Shown: positions 42,422 to 52,503 of the stretch, piece by piece | How positions within the stretch are numbered: the first letter of the stretch is position 1 | How the letters are laid out: each line of letters opens with the position of its first letter | NCBI GenBank assembly: GCA_018806915.1 | Contig: JAGKQI010000061.1 | Coordinates: 868,001-932,000, forward strand | DNA: 64,000 bases | Source of the DNA: Phytophthora colocasiae | Taxonomy: Eukaryota; Oomycota; Peronosporomycetes; Peronosporales; Peronosporaceae | Reading direction: 5' to 3' | Made by a program: the position numbers and the translations under genes | Notes under the pieces: generated by a model | The model's input: only the letters and a program-made list of their open reading frames with translations | Told to the model about the DNA's origin: nothing | Database searches by the model: none

Positions 42422-44224
42422 ATGTACCAGTCTCATCAGAACACTCCACCGGTACATTATCGCTTTTGCCTCCAAGAGCTCACACGTCCCCAGCTCAGAT
42501 TGCTACACTCAATGGCTTTGCGCAGAGCGTCACAGCGCAGCTCCGAGACTGCGCGATGGCAGTTACTGCGTTCATACACTGCCCTGGCTCGTGCGCAATT
42601 CCGTCAAGCACCGGCGCCCGCAGCCTTCGCGCGCTCTGAACAACTGACGATCTCCAACTCCTGCGTGCTATCGACCCCTGCAGGTGCCAATTCGCTGCTG
42701 CTGGACAGCGCTCGCTACATGTCGCAGAGACCAGTTCGCCGCAATAGCAATGGAGGTAGTGCCAAGGAGGAAGACGCGATCAAGGCCGCAGCAGTCACCA
42801 CTGCCACCTATGAGATTCTGCTGCAACGACTGTACCAAGTGAACCGCTTCTCAGCCGTTAAGCTCGGTCTCGATAACATGCAGAAGCTCAATGCTGCATT
42901 TGGAGACCCTGCGTCGCAGTTCGAGATCGTTCATGTAGCAGGCACCAATGGCAAAGGATCGGTTGCTTTTAAAATGGCCAAGGCTTTGGAAAGATCAGGA
43001 CACAAAACAGGACTGTTCGTGTCTCCGCACGTCGCGTGTTTCCGTGAACGCGTACAGGTCAACGGCCAGCTTATCTCGGAGGCTGAGGTGTGTGAGGCGC
43101 TGTCCGAGATCTTCAACATCAGCGCGCAATTACGGATCCCAGCTACGTTCTTTGAAATCACCACTATGTTGGCTTTCATGCATTTCGCCAAGCAAGGTGT
43201 GGACTGTGTCGTGCTGGAGACGGGCCTTGGTGGTCGACTAGACTCGACCAACATTGTCACACCGGCCCTGTCAGTGATCACGTCGATTGGTCTGGACCAC
43301 ACGCGAATCCTAGGGAACACCAAAGAGGCCATTGCGCGCGAGAAGGCAGGGATCATCAAGCCGAACGTTCCCGTTGTGGTAGGACCCAACACGCCGACAA
43401 ACGTGATGATGGAGTATGCGGCGCGGAACAACGCACCGCTCGTTCAAGTACCGCTCCAGTCGGACTTCAACGTGGACTACAACGCTGAGAACACGGCCAT
43501 TGCTCGTGAAGCCTGTGTGCAGCTCAATGGGCTGCACACTTCGAAGACAAACGGTGCCAAGGAATTGTGTGTGGACCTGACCAACCAGCGCGTCAACGCT
43601 GCGCTTGAATCGCGTCCTCCCTGCCGCTTCCAGGTGCTTCACGTCATGCGTGCTAACTCGAAGGAACGCAAAGTCACGGTAGTGTTGGACGTAGCGCACA
43701 ACCCGCAGGCCATTGACAGCCTGGTAGGACTGCTGCACAAGCAGTTCCCAGACAAGAAATTCAGATTCGTGTGCGGTTTTTCAGCTGACAAGGCCATCAA
43801 CAAGGTGCTGGACAAGATCACCAATGTCGTTCGCGAGTGCCACCCCGACGTGAGCGAGCAGAAGCTCCAAGAACACATCCATCTGGTGAAGGCGAATCAC
43901 CCTCGTGGTGCCTCTCTGGAGGAGATCAACCTGGCGTTGGCGAACTCTACCAACGACAACGAGGAGCTGCACGAGTACGAGAGCATTTCAAGTATCAATG
44001 AGGGTGTGAACGCTGCTCTGGCAGCTTCACGGGCGTCTCCAGACGACGAAGTTGTCGTGGTGTGCGGTAGTGTATTCCTCATGGCGGAAGCGCGTCAAGC
44101 ATTGGGACTCAAAGAACCAATAGACAGCGCTGCTCTCAACGCTGTTGCAGGCTCTCACCTGTCCACCCCTGAAAGCCGTCTCGCAGCTGCAGCAGAGATG
44201 GAAGAGGTTGCTGCTGCGACCTAA
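42422..44224 (+). CDS. FPGS: Folylpolyglutamate synthase
   Basis: Mur-ligase family enzyme adding glutamates to tetrahydrofolates. Its products retain folate in the cell and serve methionine synthase. The 600-residue frame has the P-loop HVAGTNGKGSVAFKMAKAL, the segment FVSPHVACFRERVQVNG, LETGLGGRLDSTNIVTP, LDHTRILGNT with AREKAGIIKPNVPVV, and LDVAHNPQAIDSLVGLL in the C-terminal domain. Two in-frame starts are credible. ATG 42422 gives a longer protein. ATG 42512 starts MALRRASQRSSETARWQLLR, which looks like a mitochondrial presequence. Cytosolic and mitochondrial forms from alternative starts are known in other eukaryotes. No intron is needed. A CCAAT motif lies near 42308 in the short region shared with KDM8. 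Confidence 0.93.
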   Translation: MYQSHQNTPPVHYRFCLQELTRPQLRLLHSMALRRASQRSSETARWQLLRSYTALARAQFRQAPAPAAFARSEQLTISNSCVLSTPAGANSLLLDSARYMSQRPVRRNSNGGSAKEEDAIKAAAVTTATYEILLQRLYQVNRFSAVKLGLDNMQKLNAAFGDPASQFEIVHVAGTNGKGSVAFKMAKALERSGHKTGLFVSPHVACFRERVQVNGQLISEAEVCEALSEIFNISAQLRIPATFFEITTMLAFMHFAKQGVDCVVLETGLGGRLDSTNIVTPALSVITSIGLDHTRILGNTKEAIAREKAGIIKPNVPVVVGPNTPTNVMMEYAARNNAPLVQVPLQSDFNVDYNAENTAIAREACVQLNGLHTSKTNGAKELCVDLTNQRVNAALESRPPCRFQVLHVMRANSKERKVTVVLDVAHNPQAIDSLVGLLHKQFPDKKFRFVCGFSADKAINKVLDKITNVVRECHPDVSEQKLQEHIHLVKANHPRGASLEEINLALANSTNDNEELHEYESISSINEGVNAALAASRASPDDEVVVVCGSVFLMAEARQALGLKEPIDSAALNAVAGSHLSTPESRLAAAAEMEEVAAAT

Positions 44225-44444
44225 GCCAAGTGTCGTATAACGTACAAAGTTATAATTATTGAGATTGAACACGAGTTAATTGACGATGGTTCTCTCTTGT
44301 TGCCTTTGATCTGCAACGAGTTCATGTTGACGTTGCCCGCGACACCTCAAGAATGTATGTCGTTTGATTTCAACCAATGAGAGTGTTTTTCCTCTCCTTG
44401 CCTCCACGTCACAACTGAAAAAGATCTCAAGGACGCAAGTGACA

Positions 44445-44452
44445 TTCATTCC
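44445..44452 (+). promoter_or_regulatory. Initiator-like motif of the PA28 gene
   Basis: TTCATTCC matches the oomycete initiator core YTCATTYY, only 8 bp before the ATG at 44461, which would give a very short 5' UTR. Confidence 0.35.
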
Positions 44453-44460
44453 TACGTAGT

Positions 44461-45192
44461 ATGAGCGAGTACAAGAAGACCGTGACAGCCTCTGGGGCTG
44501 CGCTGCTGGAGGAGCTACCGAAGCGTGTGGAGCAGCTGCAGGCTTTGGTACAGCAACACTCAGCGGAGCGCGCGCCTTCGAAACTACGCGCTAAATTCGC
44601 ACAGTCGGTGCTTGCTGCGCCCGCCGCGGTGAGCTCCAATGGTGACGTGCAGACTCTGCTGGCGGTCGTAGGAGACGAAGTATCGCAGCTCATGAGCGCT
44701 ATCCAACTGCTGCAACTTTGGATTCAACTGCAGGTGCCTAAGGTAGAGGACGGCAACAATTTCGGCGTGGAAGTGCAGAAATATGCCTACGTACACCTTA
44801 AGGATGCGTTGGAGAAGTGGCAGAAGACCTGGGACTCTTTGGCCGACTACAGTTCTGCACGCTCCACTGCAGTGGAGAAGCTTAATGCGAAGAGCAGCTC
44901 CGAGAGCAGCACAACGACTACAGTGACATCCTCCAAGGGCGGAAAGGATGGAGACGAGGAGAAGAGTGTCACGGCCAAAGTGGAGAAACAGAGCGACAGC
45001 GGCGCCAAGGCCCCTGAAGATGCCATTGCGGCGGTCGTGGAGCTTGATGTCAAGTGGTACCTCAACCTGGTGCGCGCTCTTGAAGGTGTGCGCGACCAGT
45101 ACGCGGTCACGGAGGACATCATCACTAAGAACAAGGAGAAGATCGAGTTGCCTCGCGGCAAGAATGATCGCGCTGGCTTCAACATGTTCTAG
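44461..45192 (+). CDS. PSME: Proteasome activator PA28 (REG) subunit
   Basis: The 243-residue product matches the PA28/REG family, which caps the 20S proteasome as a heptamer and opens its gate without ATP. Helical segments include LLEELPKRVEQLQALVQQ at the N terminus, the conserved WIQLQVPKVEDGNNFGVEVQ in the middle, a Ser/Thr/Lys-rich insert (about residues 142-180), and VELDVKWYLNLVRALEGVRDQY followed by DIITKNKEKIELPRG near the C terminus. The VEDGNNFGVEVQ block corresponds to the activation-loop region. A single copy with nuclear-type features would fit PA28-gamma, the ancestral form, but I cannot prove the subtype. Intronless; ATG in a good context. Confidence 0.92.
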   Translation: MSEYKKTVTASGAALLEELPKRVEQLQALVQQHSAERAPSKLRAKFAQSVLAAPAAVSSNGDVQTLLAVVGDEVSQLMSAIQLLQLWIQLQVPKVEDGNNFGVEVQKYAYVHLKDALEKWQKTWDSLADYSSARSTAVEKLNAKSSSESSTTTTVTSSKGGKDGDEEKSVTAKVEKQSDSGAKAPEDAIAAVVELDVKWYLNLVRALEGVRDQYAVTEDIITKNKEKIELPRGKNDRAGFNMF

Positions 45193-45404
45193 GCGAAGTA
45201 GACGGTAACGTTGAGATTTTAATGGAAGCCTCATCAATACAGAAAGGTGCAATGGTGGGGATCCAGTCTATCGCAGAGATTGAAATCAGCCGAGTTAAGA
45301 AACGCGGTAAGGTAACCCCATTTCCGCTACTATATTTTTGGTCATTCATTGTATTGGTGCTTTTTACGTTTTGCTAACCGGGTCACTCCTGTAACTTCGG
45401 ATGA

Positions 45405-48400
45405 ATGTCGTCAGCACCTTCACCTAGGAAGCCAAATGTAGGCGATGGGTCGATGTTACGGCTCCACCCTCGCGGACCACCACCATTGCGCATGAACCAA
45501 GCGAGCCTGCAACCCGCATCTTCTGCAGGTTACCCCTACATTCCTGTCCAGCATCGTTCAAGGATGTCGCCGCGACAGGTAAAATTGCAACGGATGGAGC
45601 CATCACCACCGTACACTATCGCTACTCCTCTACGTGATCAGATATCGACAAACTTCCGGCACGAGCTCTTCCAGTTCCACCAACTCCTGCGTGATGCCAT
45701 TGAGGCAAATCGCCACGATAATGTGCAACATCTTGATTCCCAAGGACCTGCAGTGATTTCTCAAGATAAGAGACTACTAGAAATTCTGACGAGTGATCGT
45801 GGTGATGCGGTGTTGAAGGAGTTCTTTATGCAATGGCGGCGTTTCTTTAGAAGAAAACGCGACGTGGATAATGGCGAAGAGGATGACGGAGCCATACTAT
45901 GGGAAGTCCTCGAGACGTTCTTTTCCAATCTTCCGTTAGTGGTGTCAGAGGATGAAGTTGGAGGTGCTAGCAGTCCGAAGTCGTTTCTCCGCTACATCGA
46001 CTCGCTGAAGTCTCTGCGTAGCCTACTAATCTCGCTCCTATTCAAGCGTTCTGTCCAAGGCGCAAATGAACCTGTGGAAGAAGATAGCGACGAAGGCAGT
46101 GGTGGACTGCAATCAAGTATCGGGCTTGGGTTTGGACTACATTTTAGGACTGGAACGCATAACTCGCCGCAACGTACTCGGGAGCCATGTTCATCCACTC
46201 GACCCAAGGATCGTACTCCATTCTACTTGTATTGTCAGCAGCTGGAAAAGGAACTGGAGGCCTTGCGTAGACGAGTCCCTCACCGGAGGCCCCGCAGTCC
46301 AGGAGTTGTAGCGGGGATCCTAGGTGATGTGGGGCTTTTGCAGGACAACACAGTCATGCTGCTGTTAGACTTTTGGGGGTTGGCTCACGAGGAACGTTTG
46401 GCGTTTTTCTGCCAGATCGCAAGCCAGGCTAATGAGCAAGACGCCAGTGCAATCTTACACGTTTTCCTTGACAACTGCTCCACACAGACCTTCTTACAGA
46501 TTTGGGAAGCGCTGAGCCATTCACCACAGTTTCAAAAGATGATCCAAGAAGCTAAATTGCAGTTCGAACCGGCAATAGAGAAGCCGATTCCTCCAGCCAC
46601 CGCTACGCCTGCAAATGAAAAGGAGAACACAGTACTCGAAGCAGAAAGCACTGATACGGACCGCCCCGTTGTGTGGCGTGGATCCCAACGCGGTATGCGA
46701 AAACGAGGTCGAAGATCAACAAGATTTGTGGATCTCAATGGAATCACTGAAGCCTTCGACTTTACTGAAAATGATGAAGGCAGCTTGGAGGAGAAAGAAG
46801 ACTTAACGAATGGCCGCAGCGATTCACACCGTGACAGTCCTCGCTTCCAAAAATTTACAATTCGTGAGCGAGGGCGTCTCTCTTTGTCGGACGCTAGCGA
46901 TCGCCCAGAAGAAGAAAAACAAAGAGATAGACGCGATTCTCTTCGTCGGAATGACCGCAGTCGTAGACGGCTGAAAACGCCCAAAACGCCAACAGATAGA
47001 GACTCCGTGCCATTGTTGGAGCTCCTTCACAACGACCTCACTGAGATTATCAAGATGGAGAATGGGCCTGATGTGCATGTTATGGACGCTATTTGGCAAT
47101 TGTTGGAGACGCTTGATGGTCACAAAATGCACGATTCGAAGAGCGGATATCATCGTCGACACGTCCCCGTTCCTGCGCCTGTATCCGTGCCAGTCCAGCC
47201 ACCGCAACAAGTTGCGGTACAAAACGCACGGGCCTCGCTGCATACCCCTCTTTCAGCCGAACAGCAGTTCCTGATGAAGCTTGATCAACTGCAATCGATG
47301 CTTGTTGCTCTGGGAGATGTACGTGTTCACACAATGAGTACGGAAACCATTACTGGTGCCTATCGACGTATCCCAATTCTGGCAAAACTCTTTGCTGCAC
47401 TGTCCGATACGAGTTTAAGTGCCGCTGGTGTCGATACTGCAGCGGGTGGCATGTCGAAGGTTGTTAGCAACTATGGGAAAGCACAACACCTTGCAAGTTC
47501 CTGGCAGTCTGGAGCTCCAAAAGATACAATGCTCGATCCTTTGCCAGCAACTTCAGAGATGTCATCAATTACAGCCGGAGACGATGTTCGAGAAGATGTT
47601 GAAGCTATGGGATTGTTGCTGGTAAAATTAAGCAAATTTGTGCGCAGCTTTGCTCCACTTGTCGACAACGAAGACTCCGTACACAACAGTGCGGCGGAAA
47701 ACGTTTTAGCTGTCATGGATCTCGCAACAAAACTGGAGTCTGCGGGTGCCCTCGCAGAATCCCCTGGAGTTCTCACAGGCGGAGGTAAACGTCGGTTTTC
47801 GCTCGCTGTCGATCGAGAGCTACCAATATTACTTGCAGTGCAGTCACTTGCACGTTCCAACGACTTCGACAACGTATCACAAATGATTAATACAGCCGTC
47901 AAAAGAAAACTGAGGCGTGTACAGGTAGAGTCCACCGCTGAAGAAACGAAAGAGAATGATGATGATGATGACGATGATGAAGACAGTGATACGGCAGCCA
48001 TGGAAGGGGATGAAGAAGTGATGAGAATCGTTAAGAACATCCGACGTGCGTCCGCAAAAGCCGCTCAAAGTCAGGAGATCCGAGACCAAATGAAGGTGCA
48101 GGTTCACAGTGGAGGGGTACAACAGGTTCAGAGTGGAGGGAGTCAACAGGTTCAAAGTGAAGGGAGTCAACAAATTGACCCAAATGACAGCGACACTGCT
48201 GCATCCACTGTTCGTCGATTTGGTAAGGGGGATATCCCCACAAGTATCAAGAACGCAGCAGTTTTACGAGATGCCAAACTTTTCAGCGCGGATATTCTTC
48301 TACGCGTTGTAAACCAGGTGCGCTGTTTGGATACTTTTAGCTTGCGCTTGGTTGTCTAACGTCAGCAATACCTACTAGCTCTATCGCGACAGCTACGAAG

Positions 48401-50209
48401 GAATGGTTTCAAGCTTGCAGTATGGTAATCGACGTATGGAGTTCAGCGAGTTCATTTACGACTGGCATATTCGGAAGTACGGACTAAAGACCCTTGCGCA
48501 GCGCCACTTGCTGAAGCTTATTCAATCCCTACGCAAGCACGAGAAGAAGGTTTTCCAGTGCCAACTGTACGTTGCCATGCAGCATTGTTCTCTAAAATTT
48601 TGCTCACAAATCCTTTGGTACAGTTGTCTACGATTCATGGGCATTCAGATATCCTCTTTACCCTTGCCTTTTTTGAAATCATCCATGTCACGATCGCCAC
48701 AGCAGTTTTCTTAACCGTTTTTGACTCGCTCGTTGTGCTGCCTTCATCATTTTTGTTTTCACAGGCCCTTAGGTTTTCATGAACTTAAATTCGTGTTGGT
48801 ACGATAACAACGATTAATGTTGTGAGAGTGTAGTTTTTCTTACCTTTCTGATGAAGGGATTGCTGAGTCGATGGTCTCTTGGGACGTTCTTGGGTGGTTC
48901 TAAGCACCGCCTCGAGATGCCAAAACGACAATTCAAGATCCGTATTTCGTTTGCCGTCTCGACAGTGCAAGAATCTCTCCGAGAACGGTTCGGCGTGTAT
49001 GCTCGTGGGATGGATGCGCTCGCGGACCGTATCCGAGCCCAAGCGCTTCCACGCGATGATGAATTTATTCGTGAAAGCGATTTACTGACAATGTGTGTGG
49101 AAGAGTTCGGAACGCAACGAGCTCTATTGGAGAAAGTGCTGGGAGCAGTGTACATGGCAGGTGATATCAACGGTGATGGCAGTCTGGAATTTGACGAGTT
49201 TGCGTCTGTAGTGACCCACTTGTCTCCCACGGTAGATGACCGATTCCTTCAGAAGGTTTTCGAGGCAGCTCATGACTTCACGAAACCCCGCAGAATTTCC
49301 TTTGCAAGATTCCTGGACGTCATTCTGCTGGAGAGAGTACTTAGTCCAGCCCCTCTCAGTTCTGCAGCTACGGGTATTGCAAGGGCTAAAAACGCAGCCG
49401 CTGCAGCTGCAGCCAGCAGTGGTGGATCAGTACCAACAACATCTACTGCATCTCAATCGGCAAGCACTGCTTCAAAAGTAGTGTTACAAGATGAGCAAGA
49501 GGAGACGTACCAGTTCGAGTTGCTGCGTGAAACGTGGATCAATGACCGCGAAGCTGTCACTCAAGTACTTCAAACAAGCATCACACACGCTCCAACTGCC
49601 AAGTCTCTATCCTTCCGCGTTGCCTTCTTGGATCATCTTCTTGACCGGAGAGTCGATGCAAAGACAGCGTGGCTGTGTCATCGGCAGATCATGCGCAAGA
49701 TTTCACGGTACCAGCATTTGGATGCCGACCAAATCGCCGGACTACGTCGGAAGGAGCTACAGTTCAAGAAAACTGTGCGTGCCATTCGTAACGTGCAACG
49801 GCTGAGTGCTCTCTTTGCTGCCGTCCGAGACTCAGCTGATGAAGCTGGAGCGGCTGAAGGTTCTGTTGTCGATGCTCCGAATTACACCGCGGCAGTTCGG
49901 CAATCACTCGACACACAAACCACCGGAATACCCGACGTCGCGGACGTGGCAGCGCTGGAAAACGAGCTGCGTGAGACATTCCTCGAGAGGGCGGACGAAG
50001 GCGCGATTGACGACTACATGGAGGCTTTGCAGCACTTACGTCGGGTGAGCTTGAAGCAGCAGTCGCTCCAGTTGCAATTTGAAGATTTCAGGATACCAGT
50101 AGGTGAAGCTCTGACTGAAGGTAACGAGGAGAGCGACACAGATGACGACGACGAAAGCAAAGTCGATGAAGTGGAATATGACGGTGAGGAGGACATCGGA
50201 CCATCGTAG
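45405..50209 (+). CDS. Large EF-hand protein of unknown function
   Basis: I propose one five-exon gene: 45405-48317, 48379-48566, 48624-48648, 48763-48798 and 48857-50209, in frame for 1504 residues. Exon 3 to 4 is joined only by a non-GT intron (separate entry). The N-terminal 971 residues are largely disordered, with basic Arg/Ser stretches (RRNDRSRRRLKTPKTPTD), an Asp run and short QQVQSGGS-type repeats. Between them lie helical parts such as ELFQFHQLLRDAIEA. The C-terminal third has an EF-hand loop (DINGDGSLEFDE, about residue 1157), an Ala-rich linker, a coiled region and an acidic tail. EF-hand plus helical layout recalls flagellar calcium-binding proteins, but I recognise no named family. 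The second part could instead be a separate gene starting at ATG 48851. Confidence 0.6.
48105..48174 (+). repeat. Short tandem repeat in the EF-hand gene
   Basis: Three imperfect copies of a roughly 24-bp unit (AACAGGTTCAGAGTGGAGGG and variants) encode QQVQSGGS-like repeats. Limits are approximate. Confidence 0.6.
48649..48762 (+). other. Possible second AT-AC intron
   Basis: ATATCCTCTT at 48649 is close to the U12 AT-AC donor consensus, and TTTCTTAAC (48707-48715) is close to the U12 branch consensus. Ending the intron at ..TTTTCAC (48762) keeps the frame and yields CLRFMGIQ-RPLGFHELKFVL. An alternative end ..TTTGAC at 48725 lies 11 nt from the branch site, the usual distance, but breaks the frame. 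Confidence 0.4.
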
Positions 50210-50426
50210 ACTACAGTGCACACGAAAACTGAAGTTGAAGTTGTTGTAGCCATGTCTCGTCTCATTGAATCGCATAAAACCCTGTTCATATTTGCTATTC
50301 CTACACTACTGTAGATTTGGTTTTTGGTTTTCTTGATGAAGAGGGTGACAGTACTAAAAGAAAAAGATATGAAGAAGAGAGATCTCGACATCCCTCCTAG
50401 CAAGCAAAGTCATTCGCGGCCACTTC

Positions 50427-51587
50427 TTAGGCGAAGGAAGGGGAGCGGATCTTCTGCGCGGCGCGGCTGAGCACAGGCTTGTCCGACTGCGAGTAGTTGG
50501 CCATGCGGCACATGTAGTCACCCTCAAACGTGGCCTGAGTGTGACCGCCCTTGCGCTTGTACAGCAGGTCGTCGTCGATCTTCACCAGGTCCTCTGCGAA
50601 CATGTTGTTGCCCTTGGCCGACTCGAGCGCGTTGCGGTCCGTGTACACGCTCACTGAGTACTTGGCTGGGCGGAAACAACGCAGCACGTTCTTCAGCAAC
50701 GACGCGTACGAGCGGAGACGAGCGTTGGTCTCGAAGCTCACATAGCTGCAGTGGCTTTCCGGGGTGATGTGGATAGTGTAGTAAGCATCGAACAAAATGC
50801 CGTTCATCGAGTATCCACACGGGTCGAAGGCGAAATCGTCGATCACTGCACCAGGCACCAAATCACGAATGCCGCTCTCAATGGTCATGCGGCGAGAAGT
50901 CATGGTGCTGTCGTTATTCTTGAAGAACTGCTTCGCCACACTCGGGTGCATGTCCTGCATGAGCACATGGAGTGTGCTCTCATTGGCACCAGGTTCCTGC
51001 ATGGCGAAATTGTGCGTCACACCTGGTTTCTCATGGATATCGGCGTCCCAGGCGTAAATGTACCAATGGTCGTGGTTCAGTGGTCCTAGAACGTGAGCCG
51101 ATCCGTCTGGGAAGTACGAGCTGAGGAACGCCACCTCCGTCTGGAAACTGGTGTGCGGGTACTTCTGCTCCTCCGGGAAGGTGTAGTTCTTCCGGGAGTA
51201 GTTGACCCACTCGATCTCAAGACCGAGACGTTCCGAGAAGGTCTTGATAAACGGCAGACACTTCAGCAGTGTCGTGGTGCCGCACGTCTTGAGCACAATC
51301 TTGTGTGCGTAGATGAACATGGAGCTCTCCGACAGCACGTAGGCGTCGATGTGCTCGTTACTGGTACGGGACAAAATCTGGCACTGTCCCGCTTCCAACA
51401 TCTCGTCGAGATCTGTACGTGGGACTTCACGGAAGCCGCGAGCATGGCCCACGCCGATCTTGAAGTCGATCTCGAGGTTCTTCTCAGGGCCTTCGAAGGT
51501 GTTGGGCACCGTATCGGAAGCCTCGGATTGAGTCGAGCTGGTCTCGTCGTCATGGAGCTTGATTGGTTCAGGGAAGGAGTGCGTCAT
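50427..51587 (-). CDS. AMD1: S-adenosylmethionine decarboxylase proenzyme
   Basis: Makes decarboxylated AdoMet, the aminopropyl donor for spermidine and spermine. The 386-residue intronless product shows the processing site LSESSMF; Ser88 should become the pyruvoyl group after cleavage following Glu87. It also has KTCGTTTLLKCLPF with the catalytic Cys102, WVNYSRKNYTFPEEQ, and the later block GYSMNGILFDAYYTIHITPE with the conserved Ser and His region. This is the eukaryotic-type enzyme. The start ATG at 51587 is the first of the frame. A 34-codon upstream ORF ends 85 nt before it and may mediate translational control by polyamines. The gene converges with the EF-hand gene, whose stop is about 220 bp away. 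Confidence 0.95.
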   Translation of the reverse strand: MTHSFPEPIKLHDDETSSTQSEASDTVPNTFEGPEKNLEIDFKIGVGHARGFREVPRTDLDEMLEAGQCQILSRTSNEHIDAYVLSESSMFIYAHKIVLKTCGTTTLLKCLPFIKTFSERLGLEIEWVNYSRKNYTFPEEQKYPHTSFQTEVAFLSSYFPDGSAHVLGPLNHDHWYIYAWDADIHEKPGVTHNFAMQEPGANESTLHVLMQDMHPSVAKQFFKNNDSTMTSRRMTIESGIRDLVPGAVIDDFAFDPCGYSMNGILFDAYYTIHITPESHCSYVSFETNARLRSYASLLKNVLRCFRPAKYSVSVYTDRNALESAKGNNMFAEDLVKIDDDLLYKRKGGHTQATFEGDYMCRMANYSQSDKPVLSRAAQKIRSPSFA

Positions 51588-51672
51588 CTTGCAAAAAAAA
51601 AAATTAGGGTTTGGTCGGTCGGGAGGTTGGTTGGTTGTCTTTGGTCTCGTTTAGTTCTTGGGAGTAGGCCTG

Positions 51673-51777
51673 TTAGGCAGGGTCGTCACACGCTCCAATG
51701 TAAAAGAAGCCCGTGAAGATGGTGGTGGGGTCAACAATGTCGTCGCTGCTGGTAAAAAGCGGGTCGACCAACGGCAT
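51673..51777 (-). CDS. Candidate upstream ORF of AdoMet decarboxylase
   Basis: A minus-strand ATG at 51777 opens 34 codons ending with TAA at 51673-51675, 85 nt before the main ATG. The peptide starts MPLVDPLFTSS and ends FYIGACDDPA, with a hydrophobic aromatic patch. AdoMet decarboxylase mRNAs of mammals and plants carry regulatory upstream ORFs that act as polyamine-responsive brakes; the peptides there are unrelated in sequence. The frame is also open upstream of this ATG, up to 51951. The transcript start is unknown, so its presence in the mRNA is inferred. Confidence 0.4.
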   Translation of the reverse strand: MPLVDPLFTSSDDIVDPTTIFTGFFYIGACDDPA

Positions 51778-52503
51778 GAACAACGTGGCGGTCTGGCTCG
51801 ACTGGAGCTTTGGCGAAAGGGGCCGAGAGAGGGGAGGAGAGAGAGGAAAGAGGGCGGAGCGTGGGCTGTCTTTCGTTTCTTTCCTTGATCTCACTCGGAC
51901 GGCAGTAGGCGATGGCAAGTCAAGGCGATCGGAACGGCAGGGGGAGGGCAAGTTTTGGAATGACCGTCCAAACGAATGGAGACCAAAGGCGGATCCGCCG
52001 GCTTTTTGTGACGAGCGGACGAGGTTTTACAGGCTTTTCACGAGGTTTTATCGCTACAAACCACACAAATATCTTCAGAATATGCAACCAATTGCGTGAC
52101 GAATTGCGACTGACTTGACTCCAGTATGGTGTTAAACAACCGTTACTTGCTTGGGGGTTGACATGTGAACTGAAGCAGGATATGCATCGTGAGGTGGAGA
52201 ATAGTCAGCCGTTGTGATGCGTTGGTATCTTCGGACTTATGCCCGCTCGCCAAGGGACTGTCGTTACGGTTCTAACGGACACAACGGAAATGGCAGCCCC
52301 CAAGCAAGTTGTAGCACATCTAAAGCGCCACGAAATAGTCCTGGGTAGATATGCACAAAATAATGATTCTCATCTGGCCAACATCCAACACCGGGAAAAT
52401 GGCTACGTGCCTTTGCGACCAAAGCATTCTGGTTATTGTCTGCGGGGCAGTCTCATGTCCAGCTTCAGAGACCCTGCCAGGAATGTATTTACCAGCGTTA
52501 GAT
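51778..52503. other. 5' flank of AdoMet decarboxylase
   Basis: The first 170 bp are purine-rich on the plus strand (pyrimidine-rich in the minus-strand leader), compatible with a 5' UTR and core promoter. The rest has no recognisable gene, and no repeat was seen. Confidence 0.35.

Noticed and set aside
47471..48040. 189-codon Ser-rich minus-strand frame
   Set aside because: Antisense shadow of the EF-hand gene; Ser runs mirror GAT/GAA repeats on the coding strand.
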